64,000 nucleotides of DNA from Actinobacillus porcinus (GCF_901764995.1 NZ_CABFKI010000001.1:186001-250000), one strand, 5' to 3'; shown: positions 28,306 to 39,735, numbered from the stretch's first letter. Made by a program: numbers and translations. The notes: generated by a model not told the origin, from the letters alone.

Positions 28306-29682
28306 ATGAGTGGTATTGCTTTAATCATTAGCTTTGTCATCGCCATTGCTATTATGATTTGGATGATTTCAAAACTCAAAGTCCATCCTTTCCTTGCCTT
28401 AATGACCATTTCTCTTGCGCTTGCTTTGGTTGCGGGTATTGATCTTGCCAAAATCCCCGCGATGATCGGTGATGGTTTTAGTGGAACATTTAAAAGCATT
28501 GGTATCGTTATTATCTTTGGTGCCATTATCGGTACGGTGCTGGAGAAAACAGGGGCGGCGCTCAAATTAGCGGATATGGTTGTCAATGTGGTGGGCAAAA
28601 AACGTCCTGAATTGGCAATGCTGATTATGGGTTGGGTTGTGGGGATTCCCGTATTTTGTGATAGCGGATTTGTGGTGCTTAACCCCATTCGGGAAGCGTT
28701 GCGCCGTAAAATTGCCGCCAACCCCGTTGGTATGGCGGTGGCATTGAGTGGTGGTTTATATGCATCACATGTATTTATTCCACCAACTCCCGGCCCGATT
28801 GCTGCTGCCGGTGCTGTCGGTGTTGGTAATAACTTACTGCTTGTTATTTTAATGGGTGCCGTGGTGTCTATTCCTGTGTTAAGTGCGGTCTATATTTTTG
28901 CCAAATATATCGGAAAACGCGTGCAACTAGATGAAGCCAATGCCGATGCTGTGATTTCACAAAGTTATGAAGAACTCATTCAACATTACGGCAAATTGCC
29001 AAGTGGTTTCTTAAGCCTTGCACCGATTTTAATGCCGATTATTTTTATGGCATTGGGTTCTATTGGTAAAATCATCGGGGTGGGCGGTTCAATCGGCACC
29101 TTAGTTCAATTCCTTGGTAATCCCATTATTGCTTTAGCGGTAGGTGTGGTTTTTGCCGTCTTCTTATTGGTTAATACGAATAAAATAAGTGAATTCAATG
29201 AGTTAACCAATGAAACCTTAAAAATTGTTGGCCCAATCTTATTTATTACTGCAGCAGGCGGTGTGTTAGGTAAAGTGATTACCGTGGCGGGTTTTGTGGA
29301 ATTTATCAAACAAAATGCGCAAGTAATTAGTATGGCAGGTATTTTCTTCCCATTCTTAATTTCCGCTATTTTGAAAACTGCGCAAGGTAGCTCAACGGTA
29401 GCAATTATTACAACAGCGTCTATTATGGGCATGTACACCAGTGGCGATAGTATTATGGCAGTGCTTGGTTTTACCACAGAAATGGCAGCGGCTCTTGTGG
29501 TCATGGCGATTGCGGCAGGTGCCATGTGTGTGTCTCACGCGAACGACAGTTACTTCTGGGTGGTGACTAACTTCGGTAAAATGACGCCACAACAAGGTTA
29601 TCGCACACAAACAGCCATGACATTTATCATGGGCGCTGTGGGAATGATGACGGTGTATGTGTTGTCGTTGATTTTATTGTAA
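28306..29682 (+). CDS. GntP-family gluconate/organic acid:H+ symporter
   Basis: 458 residues with about 12-14 membrane segments. GntP family hallmarks include the run IPVFCDSGFVVLNPIREAL and HVFIPPTPGPIAAAG, then ILKTAQGSSTVAIITT and SHANDSYFWVV. These proteins import gluconate, fructuronate, glycerate or related acids. Ribosome site AAGGAG. It stands alone with no kinase or catabolic partner, so the substrate cannot be settled. An uptake signal lies inside at about 28882. It ends at a degenerate uptake-signal hairpin. Confidence 0.85.
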   Translation: MSGIALIISFVIAIAIMIWMISKLKVHPFLALMTISLALALVAGIDLAKIPAMIGDGFSGTFKSIGIVIIFGAIIGTVLEKTGAALKLADMVVNVVGKKRPELAMLIMGWVVGIPVFCDSGFVVLNPIREALRRKIAANPVGMAVALSGGLYASHVFIPPTPGPIAAAGAVGVGNNLLLVILMGAVVSIPVLSAVYIFAKYIGKRVQLDEANADAVISQSYEELIQHYGKLPSGFLSLAPILMPIIFMALGSIGKIIGVGGSIGTLVQFLGNPIIALAVGVVFAVFLLVNTNKISEFNELTNETLKIVGPILFITAAGGVLGKVITVAGFVEFIKQNAQVISMAGIFFPFLISAILKTAQGSSTVAIITTASIMGMYTSGDSIMAVLGFTTEMAAALVVMAIAAGAMCVSHANDSYFWVVTNFGKMTPQQGYRTQTAMTFIMGAVGMMTVYVLSLILL

Positions 29683-29710
29683 CCAGATAGGGTTGATAGG
29701 CTCTTATTAG

Positions 29711-29745
29711 CATAAAGCGCGGTTAAACTTGACCGCGCTTTGATG
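29711..29745. terminator. Terminator built from two altered uptake signals
   Basis: AAAGCGCGGT (29714-29723) and ACCGCGCTTT (29732-29741) form a perfect stem. Both arms differ from the uptake signal at the same paired position (T:A to C:G). It lies between the convergent gntP-type gene and rraA. Confidence 0.75.
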
Positions 29746-29758
29746 TGATTATATTGAA

Positions 29759-30259
29759 TTATTCTTCATTTAATTCGTTTAAGTCCAATTCTTCTTGTGA
29801 AAGAATGATCCCAGTTAGATCGGCATAAACATAATCTTCAGGGAAGAAAGTCACACCACCAAAATTCACAGGGACATCACTTTCCCCTTGAGTTGATTCA
29901 TCGGCGCCAACAGGAATTGGTGCGAGAGCTTGGATACCGATATCAATATGCTCTAAGTCTGCGATTTGGCGTACTGCACCAAAAACCACGATGCCTTCCC
30001 AATGATTATCTGCGGCAAGCTGTGCTAAATCTGCATCAATTAATGCACGGCGTACGGCACCACCACCGTCCACCACTAAAACTCGACCCGCACCATCTTC
30101 GCTCAGGATTTCTTCAATTAATCCATTATTTTCAAAACATTTTACCGTAGTAACTTTGCCACAAAAGCTATTATTACCGCCAAAGCTGGAAAAGATCGGT
30201 TCAACCACATCAACTTGGTCGAGATAAATATCACAGAGTTCAGAAGTATCAATACGCAT
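29759..30259 (-). CDS. rraA: RraA, regulator of ribonuclease E activity
   Basis: 166 residues (E. coli 161). RraA binds the C-terminal scaffold of RNase E and RhlB and damps mRNA decay. The conserved trimer core [20 protein letters not shown] and VFGAVRQ is present. Ribosome site AGGATA. In E. coli rraA follows menA; here menA lies just upstream on the same strand, so the pair is kept, with a palindromic repeat in the gap. Confidence 0.95.
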   Translation of the reverse strand: MRIDTSELCDIYLDQVDVVEPIFSSFGGNNSFCGKVTTVKCFENNGLIEEILSEDGAGRVLVVDGGGAVRRALIDADLAQLAADNHWEGIVVFGAVRQIADLEHIDIGIQALAPIPVGADESTQGESDVPVNFGGVTFFPEDYVYADLTGIILSQEELDLNELNEE

Positions 30260-30300
30260 AGGAATATCCTTTTGAAATTATTTCTATTTCACCGAACTTC

Positions 30301-30325
30301 GTAGGGACAGGGTTTATCCCTGTCC
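30301..30325. repeat. GGGACAGG hairpin repeat between menA and rraA
   Basis: GTAGGGACAGGG, TTTA, TCCCTGTCC: a 7-8 bp stem. Same family as 10531-10553 and 43711-43738. Confidence 0.7.
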
Positions 30326-30391
30326 AAGAGAATACATTCCATCAAAATTCAGCGATTTAAAATGCCTTATTATTTACCTAGTATATGCCTG

Positions 30392-31297
30392 TTACGGCAG
30401 AATTAGCAAGCCTAAACTAAATAGAACCGTGCTAATTAATGCTAACATAGACATTTTTCCCAGCATTGGGCGTAATGCTATTGGCTCTTTATTGATATAA
30501 ACAAAACGTGCGTGTTTTGCGAGTAATAGTGCAATCAGAGCAATGATAGCCAGCAGCAAAGGTTTGTGCTGTAAGGCAAAAATACCATAACAAATCACCG
30601 CACTTGCTAATAAAACACAATGATATTTGCGTCCATTCTCCGCACCAATGCGCACGATTAAGGTGTTTTTTCCGGCTTTTTTATCTTGTTCAATATCTCG
30701 TAGGTTATTGATATTTAAAACTGCGGTGGAAAGAAAACCACAGGCTGCCGCCGGTAGAAAAATATCGGCACTCAGGCTATGAGCTTGTAAATAATACGTG
30801 CCACATACGGCTAATAAGCCGAAAAAAAGAAAAACAGAAATATCGCCTAAGCCTAAATAGCCATAAGGTTTTTTGCCTACGGTATAGGTAATTGCTGCCA
30901 CAATGGCAAGAATGCCAAGCACAGCAAAAGCGATTAAATCATTGATGCTTTCATACGACAAGGCAATGAGTGAGGCACCAGAAATAAAGCTAGCAACAAT
31001 GACGGCAATAAGCCCATTACGAAGTTGAGTGGCAGTAAGCTTACCTTGTTGAATACCGCGCAAAGGCCCGATACGTTCTGAGGTGTCTGAACCTTTTTGA
31101 TGATCACCGTAATCATTAGCAAAGTTAGAGACGATTTGTAGCAAGGTCGCGGTTAACAAGCAAAGAACCGTAATGCCTAAATGGAATTGCCCACGCCATT
31201 GAGCAAGAGCTGAACCCGTAAGAATAATTGCCACAGCAAGGGGTAAGGTTTTTGGTCGAGCCGTTTCGAACCAGGTTTTTAATGTTGGATTTGCCAT
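30392..31297 (-). CDS. menA: MenA, 1,4-dihydroxy-2-naphthoate polyprenyltransferase
   Basis: 301 residues from ATG 31297 (MANPTLKTWFETARPKTLPL). The frame is open further upstream, but that would run into the divergent trmO leader, and the family starts here (E. coli 308). It is a UbiA-type membrane prenyltransferase that joins the isoprenoid chain to DHNA in menaquinone synthesis. The Asp-rich motif NFANDYGDHQKGSDT and the second motif NNLRDIEQDKKAGK are intact, with about eight membrane helices. It is followed by rraA. Confidence 0.95.
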   Translation of the reverse strand: MANPTLKTWFETARPKTLPLAVAIILTGSALAQWRGQFHLGITVLCLLTATLLQIVSNFANDYGDHQKGSDTSERIGPLRGIQQGKLTATQLRNGLIAVIVASFISGASLIALSYESINDLIAFAVLGILAIVAAITYTVGKKPYGYLGLGDISVFLFFGLLAVCGTYYLQAHSLSADIFLPAAACGFLSTAVLNINNLRDIEQDKKAGKNTLIVRIGAENGRKYHCVLLASAVICYGIFALQHKPLLLAIIALIALLLAKHARFVYINKEPIALRPMLGKMSMLALISTVLFSLGLLILP

Positions 31298-31377
31298 AAA
31301 TTTCTTCAAAAATTGACCGCACTTGTCTGCGGTTTCAGGTATGATAAGGTCACGAATTTTAACATAGAACGAAAACA

Positions 31378-32088
31378 ATGTCTGATCTGACTTTAACGCC
31401 TGTGGCAATTATTCATACTCCGTACAAGGAAAAATTCTCTGTGCCGCGTCAAGCGAATTTAGTGCAAGATGGTACTGGTATAGTGGAATTATTGCCGCCA
31501 TACAATACCCCTGAAGCAGTGCGCGGTTTGGAACAATTTTCCCATATTTGGCTGATTTTCCAGTTTGATAAAATCCTCACCGGGAAATGGCAACCAACGG
31601 TGCGTCCACCACGTTTAGGGGGCAATCAGCGTATTGGTGTTTTTGCCTCGCGCGCAACTCATCGCCCCAATCCTTTGGGATTATCCAAAGTCGCACTAAA
31701 ACAAATTGAATGTCGTGATGGCAAGGTGTTACTGCATTTAGGCTCCGTCGATTTAGTGGATGGCACGCCGATTTTTGATATTAAGCCTTATATTGCTTAT
31801 GCCGATAGTGAACCCCATGCACAATCAGGCTTTGCACAAGAAAAACCACAGACCCATTTGAACGTGATTTTTTCTGAGGCGGCGCAAAGTGCGGTGCAAA
31901 AACAGGTAAAATTGCGACCGCACTTTCAGCGGTTTATCACGGAAGTCTTACAACAGGATCCTCGCCCGGCGTATCAGCAAGGGCAATATAATGAGAGGAT
32001 TTATGGTGTGAATTTGTACGAATTTAATGTGCGTTTTCAATTTGTCGATGAAAACACGGTTTGCGTGATCGATATTGAACGAGTTTAA
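31378..32088 (+). CDS. trmO: TrmO, tRNA-Thr t6A37 N6-methyltransferase
   Basis: 236 residues (E. coli TrmO/YaeB 235). SAM-dependent enzyme that methylates t6A37 to m6t6A in tRNA-Thr(GGU). The N-terminal beta-barrel SAM domain shows the family block [10 protein letters not shown] and RPPRLGG, then [17 protein letters not shown]; a small C-terminal domain follows. The ribosome site is weak. Two uptake signals in opposite orientation lie inside the gene (about 31888 and 31916). Confidence 0.95.
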   Translation: MSDLTLTPVAIIHTPYKEKFSVPRQANLVQDGTGIVELLPPYNTPEAVRGLEQFSHIWLIFQFDKILTGKWQPTVRPPRLGGNQRIGVFASRATHRPNPLGLSKVALKQIECRDGKVLLHLGSVDLVDGTPIFDIKPYIAYADSEPHAQSGFAQEKPQTHLNVIFSEAAQSAVQKQVKLRPHFQRFITEVLQQDPRPAYQQGQYNERIYGVNLYEFNVRFQFVDENTVCVIDIERV

Positions 32089-32149
32089 GTGCCAATTTTG
32101 CTAAAACTATGCTAAAATCCACCGCACTTTGAAACCAGATAAATAGAAT

Positions 32150-32764
32150 ATGGCAAACGATTACCATAACATTGCATTATCACTTGCAGGCGTATGTCAA
32201 GCTGCTCATTTAGTGCAGCAATTCGCCCATAGCGGTCAAGCAGACAAAAATGCTTTTGACACATCAATGAATAGTTTATTAAAAACATCGCCAACTAGCG
32301 TGTTAGATGTTTATGGTAATGATACGGCAAATTTAAAGTTAGGGTTAAAAAGCTTATTAGAACAGCTAAATGGCGAAAATGTTGAGTTGGCTCGTTATTG
32401 GTTAGGCTTATTAGCTTTATCAGGTAAATTAGCTAAAAATGCTGATGCCAAAGCAGAATTAGCGCGTCGTATTCAATATTTACCTACGCAATTAGAATTT
32501 CATCAGTTATTTGATGATGAAATGCTCAATATTATTGCCACCATTTACACTGACATTATTAGCCCTTTAGGTAAGCGGCTTTTAGTGCAAGGTAAGCCCT
32601 TATATTTGAGCCAAGAGAAAATTCAAAATCGTATTCGCGCGTGTTTACTTGCCGGCATTCGTTCTGCTCTGTTATGGCAACAAGTGGGCGGTTCAAAATG
32701 GCAAATTCTTTTCTCGCGCCGTAAGATTTTCAATGCGGCACAAGCTATCTACAATTCACTTTAA
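32150..32764 (+). CDS. hflD: HflD, lysogenization/high-frequency regulator homologue
   Basis: 204 residues, all-helical, with the conserved start [20 protein letters not shown] and the [19 protein letters not shown] block. In E. coli it is a peripheral inner-membrane protein that interferes with phage lambda CII; its housekeeping role is unclear. Promoter-like TAAAAT precedes, with an uptake signal just after it. It lies 15 bases before purB, a pairing shared with E. coli. mnmA, which precedes hflD there, is replaced by trmO. Confidence 0.95.
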   Translation: MANDYHNIALSLAGVCQAAHLVQQFAHSGQADKNAFDTSMNSLLKTSPTSVLDVYGNDTANLKLGLKSLLEQLNGENVELARYWLGLLALSGKLAKNADAKAELARRIQYLPTQLEFHQLFDDEMLNIIATIYTDIISPLGKRLLVQGKPLYLSQEKIQNRIRACLLAGIRSALLWQQVGGSKWQILFSRRKIFNAAQAIYNSL

Positions 32765-32773
32765 TCGGAGTAA

Positions 32774-34147
<1,374 letters not shown>

Positions 34148-34156
34148 ATAAAAAAT

Positions 34157-34188
34157 AAGGGGCATACTGCTGTATGTCCCTTTTAAAT
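34157..34188. terminator. Terminator between purB and the XRE gene
   Basis: AAGGGGCATAC, loop TGCT, GTATGTCCCTTTT. Its 3' edge touches the stop codon of the convergent XRE gene. Confidence 0.82.
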
Positions 34189-34431
34189 TAACGCTTCTAA
34201 TTGCGTAATCACTGCTTTAGGATCTAATTCTAAGGCGTGGCAATATTCAATAAATTCAAATACATCCAAACGGCGATCGCCCGTTTCAATTTTCCCGATC
34301 ACAGAGTAAACCACCCCCATTCTCTCCGCCAATGCGCGTTGAGATAAGCCTAACTGTTGTCGTTGCGTAATAAATAAATGACGCAATGCCTGCTGTTCTG
34401 CAGAATGAATGGATGCTCTTAATGTTTTCAT
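34183..34431 (-). CDS. Small XRE-family DNA-binding protein
   Basis: 82 residues, almost entirely one Cro/C1-type helix-turn-helix (RQQLGLSQRALAERMGVVYS, VIGKIETGDRRLDV). No second domain is present. AGGT lies six bases before the ATG. It stands alone between purB and srmB with no toxin gene next to it, so it looks like an orphan regulator rather than an antitoxin. Its target is unknown. Confidence 0.85.
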   Translation of the reverse strand: MKTLRASIHSAEQQALRHLFITQRQQLGLSQRALAERMGVVYSVIGKIETGDRRLDVFEFIEYCHALELDPKAVITQLEALI

Positions 34432-34466
34432 TGTACCTATGCTTCAGGTCTGTAATAAATTAATCC

Positions 34467-34496
34467 AAAGAAAGCCCCATGACTTGCATGGGGCTT
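34467..34496 (-). terminator. Terminator of srmB
   Basis: AAGCCCCATG, loop of five, CATGGGGCTT; on the reverse strand it is followed by TCTTTGG, a poor U run. It lies 15 bases past the srmB stop. Confidence 0.75.
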
Positions 34497-34511
34497 GTTA
34501 TATCAAGCAAA

Positions 34512-35837
34512 TTAACTGTTTTCCAGTTCCGCTTTCGGTTTGCGGCGTTTGCCGATATTTTTGGTGTCTTTGTGGCGCAATTTGATTTTTTTCTTTTGTT
34601 CCGCTTTTTTCTTTTCCGCCAATTTTTCTTTTTTGCGTGCTTTAGCTTTTTTCGACACGGTTTTGATTTCGCCGTCTTTTGGTGGGCTGGTGCGTGGTTC
34701 TAAGCCTTCAATAATGCGCGGTTTGAGTGCTTCTTCGGTGTAACGTTTGATTTTGCCGAGTAAGCGATAATCGTGACCTTCAACAAAAGAAACAGCTGTC
34801 CCTTTTTTACCTGCACGCGCAGTGCGCCCAATGCGGTGCAAATAAGTGTCCGCACTGTAAGGCAAATCGAAATTCATTACGTGGCTCACATCATCAATAT
34901 CAATACCGCGCGCTGCCACATCCGTTGCCACCAAAATGGTCACCACGCCATTTTTCAGCTTATCGATGGCATTATTACGTTGTGTTTGTGCCATTTCCCC
35001 TTCTAAATAGGTAGAACGAATACCGCGCTTGCGCAAGGTTTCTGAAATTTCGCGCACGTCTTCACGGCGGCGCGCAAATAAAATCCCTTTGCTGACGTTT
35101 TCTTGGGCAACAAAACGCGCGACCAGCTTAATTTTGTGTTCTACGCTGTCTGCATGATAGTACCATTGATTAATTTTTTTGCGCTCACGGCGACTAGGTT
35201 CGGCGTCCACTTTCACGGGGTCATTTAAAATACGTTCCGCAAAATCCGTTAACAATTCGCCTTCAAGGGTGGCAGAAAATAGTAGGGTTTGCTTGCGCCA
35301 ACGGGTTTCCGCTGAAATTTTTTCCGCATCTTGCCCAAATCCCATTTGTAACATTCTGTCCGCTTCGTCAAAAATCAGCATTTCTACCGCGCGGCAGTCA
35401 AAGTTTTCTTCTTTGATGTATTGCAAGAGACGCCCTGGGGTCGCCACGACAATATCTTGATTTTTATTAAACACTTCACCGTGGTTTTGATAGGCAACAC
35501 CGCCTGTAATGGTGGCGATACTGAGTTTGGTAAATTGCGCCAATTCTTCAGCTTGTTCCGCCACTTGCATGGCTAATTCACGGGTTGGGGTTAAGATCAA
35601 AATGCGTGGTGCGCCAGGTTTGCGGCGTGGGTAATCCAATAAATGTTGAATGGCCGGAATTAAAAATGCCGCGGTTTTCCCAGTGCCGGTAGGCGCAGAG
35701 CCTAACACATCTTGCTCTTCCATTGCTGCGGGAATAGCTTCTAATTGAATTGCCGTTGGACGGGTATAGCCTTTTTGGGCTAAGGCTTTGAGTAATTCGG
35801 GTGATAAGTCAAAATCGTCAAAGATAGGTTGTGACAT
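34512..35837 (-). CDS. srmB: SrmB, DEAD-box RNA helicase for 50S assembly
   Basis: 441 residues from ATG 35837 (MSQPIFDDFDLSPELL), which has GAGAAC upstream. The open frame extends 60 codons further, but that stretch is intergenic and lacks helicase character. Motifs: Walker A SAPTGTGKT (47-55), PTRELA, TPGRLLQ, DEAD (157-160), SAT and HRIGRTARAGKKG. The C-terminal tail is strongly basic (KKAKARKKEKLAEKKKAEQK), typical of SrmB. In E. coli it helps early large-subunit assembly with L4 and L24. Confidence 0.95.
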   Translation of the reverse strand: MSQPIFDDFDLSPELLKALAQKGYTRPTAIQLEAIPAAMEEQDVLGSAPTGTGKTAAFLIPAIQHLLDYPRRKPGAPRILILTPTRELAMQVAEQAEELAQFTKLSIATITGGVAYQNHGEVFNKNQDIVVATPGRLLQYIKEENFDCRAVEMLIFDEADRMLQMGFGQDAEKISAETRWRKQTLLFSATLEGELLTDFAERILNDPVKVDAEPSRRERKKINQWYYHADSVEHKIKLVARFVAQENVSKGILFARRREDVREISETLRKRGIRSTYLEGEMAQTQRNNAIDKLKNGVVTILVATDVAARGIDIDDVSHVMNFDLPYSADTYLHRIGRTARAGKKGTAVSFVEGHDYRLLGKIKRYTEEALKPRIIEGLEPRTSPPKDGEIKTVSKKAKARKKEKLAEKKKAEQKKKIKLRHKDTKNIGKRRKPKAELENS

Positions 35838-35882
35838 AAAGTTCTCGATATAAATAGACTGTGTAAAATTGGGCGAAATTAT

Positions 35883-35920
35883 ACCGCACTTTCCGCCTGT
35901 CGTGGGCGAAAAAGTGCGGT
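35883..35920. terminator. Inverted uptake-signal hairpin between yidE and srmB
   Basis: ACCGCACTTT (35883-35892) and AAAGTGCGGT (35911-35920) are exact reverse complements with an 18-base loop. It lies in the gap where a yidE transcript would end before srmB. Confidence 0.65.
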
Positions 35921-35950
35921 TGATTTTGGGAAGGTTTTGTGCACGTTTTT

Positions 35951-36110
35951 CGATGTTATGTAGCCGTTGCCCAAGACGGTCGTTGAGCTTGTCGAAACGT
36001 AAGTCTTGGGCAGTCACTGAAATGTCTTATGGTTCGACAAGCTCACCAACCGTGGTTCGACAAGCTCACCAACCGCCATTTCAGTTTTGTGCAAGTACTA
36101 CATAATACCG
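35951..36110 (-). repeat. MITE-like repeat element, copy B
   Basis: Reverse-oriented near copy of 12506-12667. The ends are CGATGTTATGTAG and CTACATAATACCG. It contains two direct copies of GGTTCGACAAGCTCACCAAC and one inverted relative (GACGGTCGTTGAGCTTGTCG). It sits between yidE and srmB. Confidence 0.8.
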
Positions 36111-36120
36111 TCTGTCTAAA

Positions 36121-37785
36121 TCACGCCATTGTCCACAGTAAAATAGCCAGCAACTGTGGCGAAATGATCCGCAAGAACATCACTAAAGGATAAACGGTGG
36201 CGTAGGAAAGTGCTGACGCGCCGCTTTCTTCTTTAATCGCATTAGCGAAAGCAAGGGCTGGCGGATCCGTCATGGAACCCGCGAGTAAACCGCAGATGCT
36301 GAGATAATTCATATTGGCATATAAGCGCGCCAAAATGCCGACTGCCATCAGTGGCACAAAGGTAATTAAGGCACCATAGCCCATCCATTCTAAACCGCTG
36401 CCGTTCATCAATGTATCCACAAAGTTACCGCCTGATTTTAAGCCGACTACGGATAAGAACAAAACAATGCCGATTTCGCGTAAGGCAAGGTTAGCACTTG
36501 GTGGCATGAACCAGTAGAGTTTTCCGATAGAGCCAATACGCGCCAAAATTAAGGCAACCACTAACGGCCCACCTGCCAAACCTAATTTTAATGCCACAGG
36601 GAAGCCAGGAATATGAATCGGTAAAGAGCCTAATAACACCCCTAAACCAATACCGATAAAGACCGGTAGCATTTGCACTTGTTGCAATTTAGATTGCGCG
36701 TTACCCAAAACGGCGATGGCACTATCCATCATATCCGCATTGCCCACAATATGTAGTACGTCACCAAATTGTAGGGTGGAATTTGCCGTTGGTACCAGTT
36801 CAACCCCTGCACGGTTTAGGCGCGAAATCATAATGCCGTATTTTTGGTGAATGGCTAAAGTGCGGATTTTTTTGCCTAACACATTTTCATTGGTCACCAC
36901 CACGCGTTCCGAGCGAATGGTACCGGTGTGGAATTGGCTTTTTTCCACTTCGATTTCTGTCCCCACAATGAGTTGCATTTTGCGCAAACTTTTTGGATCG
37001 CCCACTAAATGCAACAAGTCATTAAGATGAATTTCTGTGTCAGCTTGTGGTACACAAATTTCTTCTTCGCGTTTCAATCGCGTACAAACTACGTCTTTGG
37101 CGCCGTCAAAGCCTAAAATTTCTTTTAGTGCCAACCCGTCTAAGTTCGGGTTGTTCACTTTAAGGTTCATTTTTTTCAAGCTCTCTTTATCTTTGCCGGT
37201 TTCGCGATCAAATTGAGCTGCTTCTTCGTCAACTTTGACACGGAAGAATAAACGGACAAGCCACATGGAAAGCAAAATACCGCAAATCCCGAAAGGATAG
37301 GCGATAGCATAAGACATCCCCATGGTTTCGGTGATATTGGTCATTCCTAATTCAGCTAAAATTTGTTGCCCTGCACCAAGAGACGGCGTATTGGTTACCG
37401 CCCCCGAATAAATCCCTAAAATGACATCCAATGGGACATCGGCAAACTTATGTAGCAAGGCGACAATCACTGAGCCGAGTAACACGACCAATACCGCAAA
37501 GCCATTAAATTTTAGCCCTGATTTTCGCAGCGATGAGAAGAACCCCGGCCCCACCTGAATACCAATGGTATAAACAAAGAGAATTAAACCAAATTCTTGA
37601 ATAAAATGAAGGGTGTGTGTATCTAATTTTAATCCATATTGATTGGTAAAATGAGACACCAAAATCCCACCGAATAACACACCGCCAATACCAAGACCTA
37701 CGCCTTTAATTTTCCAATGGCCCATCCACAACCCGACAACCGCGACGAGTGCGAGTAAGCTCATTGTTATTGCCACATCTGACAT
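36121..37785 (-). CDS. yidE: YidE-type AspT/YidE/YbjL family transporter
   Basis: 554 residues (E. coli YidE 553). Two bundles of about five membrane helices each flank a cytoplasmic middle with two RCK_C (TrkA-C) domains at roughly 200-370 ([40 protein letters not shown]). The closest characterised relative is the AspT aspartate:alanine antiporter. The substrate of YidE is unknown. Ribosome site AAGGTAGG. It diverges from an ABC-D transporter gene, an arrangement I recall from H. influenzae. Confidence 0.92.
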   Translation of the reverse strand: MSDVAITMSLLALVAVVGLWMGHWKIKGVGLGIGGVLFGGILVSHFTNQYGLKLDTHTLHFIQEFGLILFVYTIGIQVGPGFFSSLRKSGLKFNGFAVLVVLLGSVIVALLHKFADVPLDVILGIYSGAVTNTPSLGAGQQILAELGMTNITETMGMSYAIAYPFGICGILLSMWLVRLFFRVKVDEEAAQFDRETGKDKESLKKMNLKVNNPNLDGLALKEILGFDGAKDVVCTRLKREEEICVPQADTEIHLNDLLHLVGDPKSLRKMQLIVGTEIEVEKSQFHTGTIRSERVVVTNENVLGKKIRTLAIHQKYGIMISRLNRAGVELVPTANSTLQFGDVLHIVGNADMMDSAIAVLGNAQSKLQQVQMLPVFIGIGLGVLLGSLPIHIPGFPVALKLGLAGGPLVVALILARIGSIGKLYWFMPPSANLALREIGIVLFLSVVGLKSGGNFVDTLMNGSGLEWMGYGALITFVPLMAVGILARLYANMNYLSICGLLAGSMTDPPALAFANAIKEESGASALSYATVYPLVMFLRIISPQLLAILLWTMA

Positions 37786-37866
37786 AACTACCTACCTTGG
37801 GTGATAAAAATTCATTCAAACATTATAGCTATCTGATTGAAACAGCCAATAAGCAAGATCAAAAAG

Positions 37867-37882
37867 TGTAATCTTCGTCACA
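37867..37882. promoter_or_regulatory. Possible CRP site between yidE and the ABC-D gene
   Basis: TGTAATCTTCGTCACA matches the TGTGA-N6-TCACA core with one mismatch. It lies midway between the two divergent starts. Confidence 0.45.
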
Positions 37883-37950
37883 TTTTTCTTGCACTTGATT
37901 AGGTTTTGCTGAAAAATAATCGCTTATTTTTTAACGGATTTGCAAATTTT

Positions 37951-39735
37951 ATGAATTATTCTCAAGAATTATTAACGTCCCTATTTTGGATTGTAAAAGC
38001 GATGAGCATTACCGCGCTATTTTTCTCTTTTACGGTATGGGCGTTGGTTAAAACCACCCGTTGGGGGCATCAATTTTGGTTGTTAGCGCGCGGCTATCTT
38101 TTGCCGAAACGCAGCTTAAAACCCCTAACCTATTTTGTGGTGATCGTCTTTTTTAATTTGGTTTCAGTACGTTTGGATATTCTTTTTTCCGAATGGTACA
38201 AAGCCATGTACGATGCCTTGCAAAAAATGGATGCCAATGTCTTTTGGATCCAAATGGCGGTGTTCTCAGTTTTAGCGGCAGTGCATATTGGGAATATTTT
38301 GCTCACCTATTACTTAACCCAACGTTTTACGATTCAATGGCGCACTTGGTTAAATGAACAAATGGTGGAAAAATGGACACAAAACCAAGCCTATTACAAG
38401 TCGCAATATGTTTATAATCAATTAGATAATCCCGATCAACGTATTCAGCAAGATGTGCAATCTTTCGTCTCATCCTCTTTAAGTTTTGCTACAGGCGTGA
38501 TTTCTTCTGCGGTTTCCATTGTGGCATTTACCCAAATTTTGTGGAATTTATCCGGGCCGATGACCATTTCAGGCGTCACCATTCCCCATGCGATGGTTTA
38601 TTTAGTGTTTATTTATGTGCTCGTGACCAGTGTTATCGCCTTTAAAATCGGTCGCCCATTAATTCATTTAAATTTTGCTAACGAACGTTTAAACGCGAAC
38701 TATCGTTATTCTTTAATCCGTGTGAAAGAATATGCGGAAAGCATTGCGTTTTTCCGCGGCGAGAAAATGGAAAAATCTGTGCTATTTAAACAATTTAATC
38801 AGGTTATCGATAACGTGTGGAAAATGGTGTATATGACCTTAAAACTCTCGGGTTTTAACGTAATGATGACCCAAATTTCCGTGATTTTTCCCTTTATTAT
38901 TCAAGCCGGCCGTTATTTCAGTAACCAAATTCAGCTAGGGGATTTAATTCAAACTGCGCAATCTTTTGGTCGCGTTCAGTCGGCGCTTTCTTACTTCCGT
39001 AATGCTTACGATGATTTTACAGGCTATCGTGCGGTGCTTGATCGTTTAACCGGCTTTCATACGGCAATTACCCAAGCCACAGCCGAAAGCTGCGTTGTCA
39101 TCAAAGACAGCGAAAGTGCGGTGATTTTTGATCAACTTTTTGTGAAAAAGCCAACGGGTGAGGTATTAATCAAAAATTTAAGTTTAACCTTACCGCAAGG
39201 CGCGTCTGTATTAATTAAAGGCCCATCAGGGGCAGGAAAAACCACATTATTGCGCACCCTTGCCGGCTTGTGGTCCTTCTCTGAAGGCACAGTGTCTTAC
39301 CCTTTACATCAGGCGTTATTTTTATCGCAAAAACCGTATTTACCCCAAGGTCGTTTAATTGACGCCCTTTATTATCCGGCAGTTGCCCCTGACAATGTGA
39401 ACTTAAATCAAGCGGCTGAAATTATGCGTGATGTGCAACTTGGACATTTAGCGGATAAATTGAAACAAGAAAATGACTGGACGCGCGTGCTATCTTTAGG
39501 CGAACAACAACGTTTATCTTTCGCGCGTATATTAATACACCAACCCGCCGTTGCCTTTTTAGATGAAGCAACTGCAAGTATGGACGAAGGCTTGGAAGAT
39601 GCCATGTACCGCTTAGTGCGTGAACGCTTACCAAACACCAGCATAATCAGTGTCGGCCATCGTTCAACCTTACAAATACATCATCAACAACAGCTAGTGA
39701 TTAATCCTGATAATCAGAGTTGGGCGTTGGTGTAA
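37951..39735 (+). CDS. ABC-D subfamily transporter (SbmA/BacA-like, YddA type), fused permease and ATPase
   Basis: 594 residues from ATG 37951; a TTG 15 codons earlier is the alternative. About six membrane segments (SbmA/BacA-like domain, residues about 1-335) are fused to an ATPase with Walker A GPSGAGKT (423-430), signature LSLGEQQR and Walker B VAFLDEAT. Relatives include the BacA-related vitamin B12/peptide transporters and E. coli YddA. The substrate is unknown. It diverges from yidE. Confidence 0.85.
   Translation: MNYSQELLTSLFWIVKAMSITALFFSFTVWALVKTTRWGHQFWLLARGYLLPKRSLKPLTYFVVIVFFNLVSVRLDILFSEWYKAMYDALQKMDANVFWIQMAVFSVLAAVHIGNILLTYYLTQRFTIQWRTWLNEQMVEKWTQNQAYYKSQYVYNQLDNPDQRIQQDVQSFVSSSLSFATGVISSAVSIVAFTQILWNLSGPMTISGVTIPHAMVYLVFIYVLVTSVIAFKIGRPLIHLNFANERLNANYRYSLIRVKEYAESIAFFRGEKMEKSVLFKQFNQVIDNVWKMVYMTLKLSGFNVMMTQISVIFPFIIQAGRYFSNQIQLGDLIQTAQSFGRVQSALSYFRNAYDDFTGYRAVLDRLTGFHTAITQATAESCVVIKDSESAVIFDQLFVKKPTGEVLIKNLSLTLPQGASVLIKGPSGAGKTTLLRTLAGLWSFSEGTVSYPLHQALFLSQKPYLPQGRLIDALYYPAVAPDNVNLNQAAEIMRDVQLGHLADKLKQENDWTRVLSLGEQQRLSFARILIHQPAVAFLDEATASMDEGLEDAMYRLVRERLPNTSIISVGHRSTLQIHHQQQLVINPDNQSWALV

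Noticed and set aside
28284-28721. 145-codon reverse frame opposite the GntP permease
   Set aside because: It mirrors a hydrophobic coding region on the other strand; no ribosome site or conserved domain.
31298-31408. Upstream extension of menA
   Set aside because: It would overlap the divergent trmO start and translates an uptake signal; MenA homologues begin at MANPTLK (31297).
34183-34431. XRE protein as antitoxin of a toxin-antitoxin pair
   Set aside because: No second small gene lies next to it; the neighbours are purB and srmB, each with its own terminator.
35838-36105. N-terminal extension of srmB to 36017 and a forward open frame at 35869-36105
   Set aside because: Both consist of intergenic repeat and uptake-signal sequence; SrmB homologues start at the ATG at 35837, which has a ribosome site.
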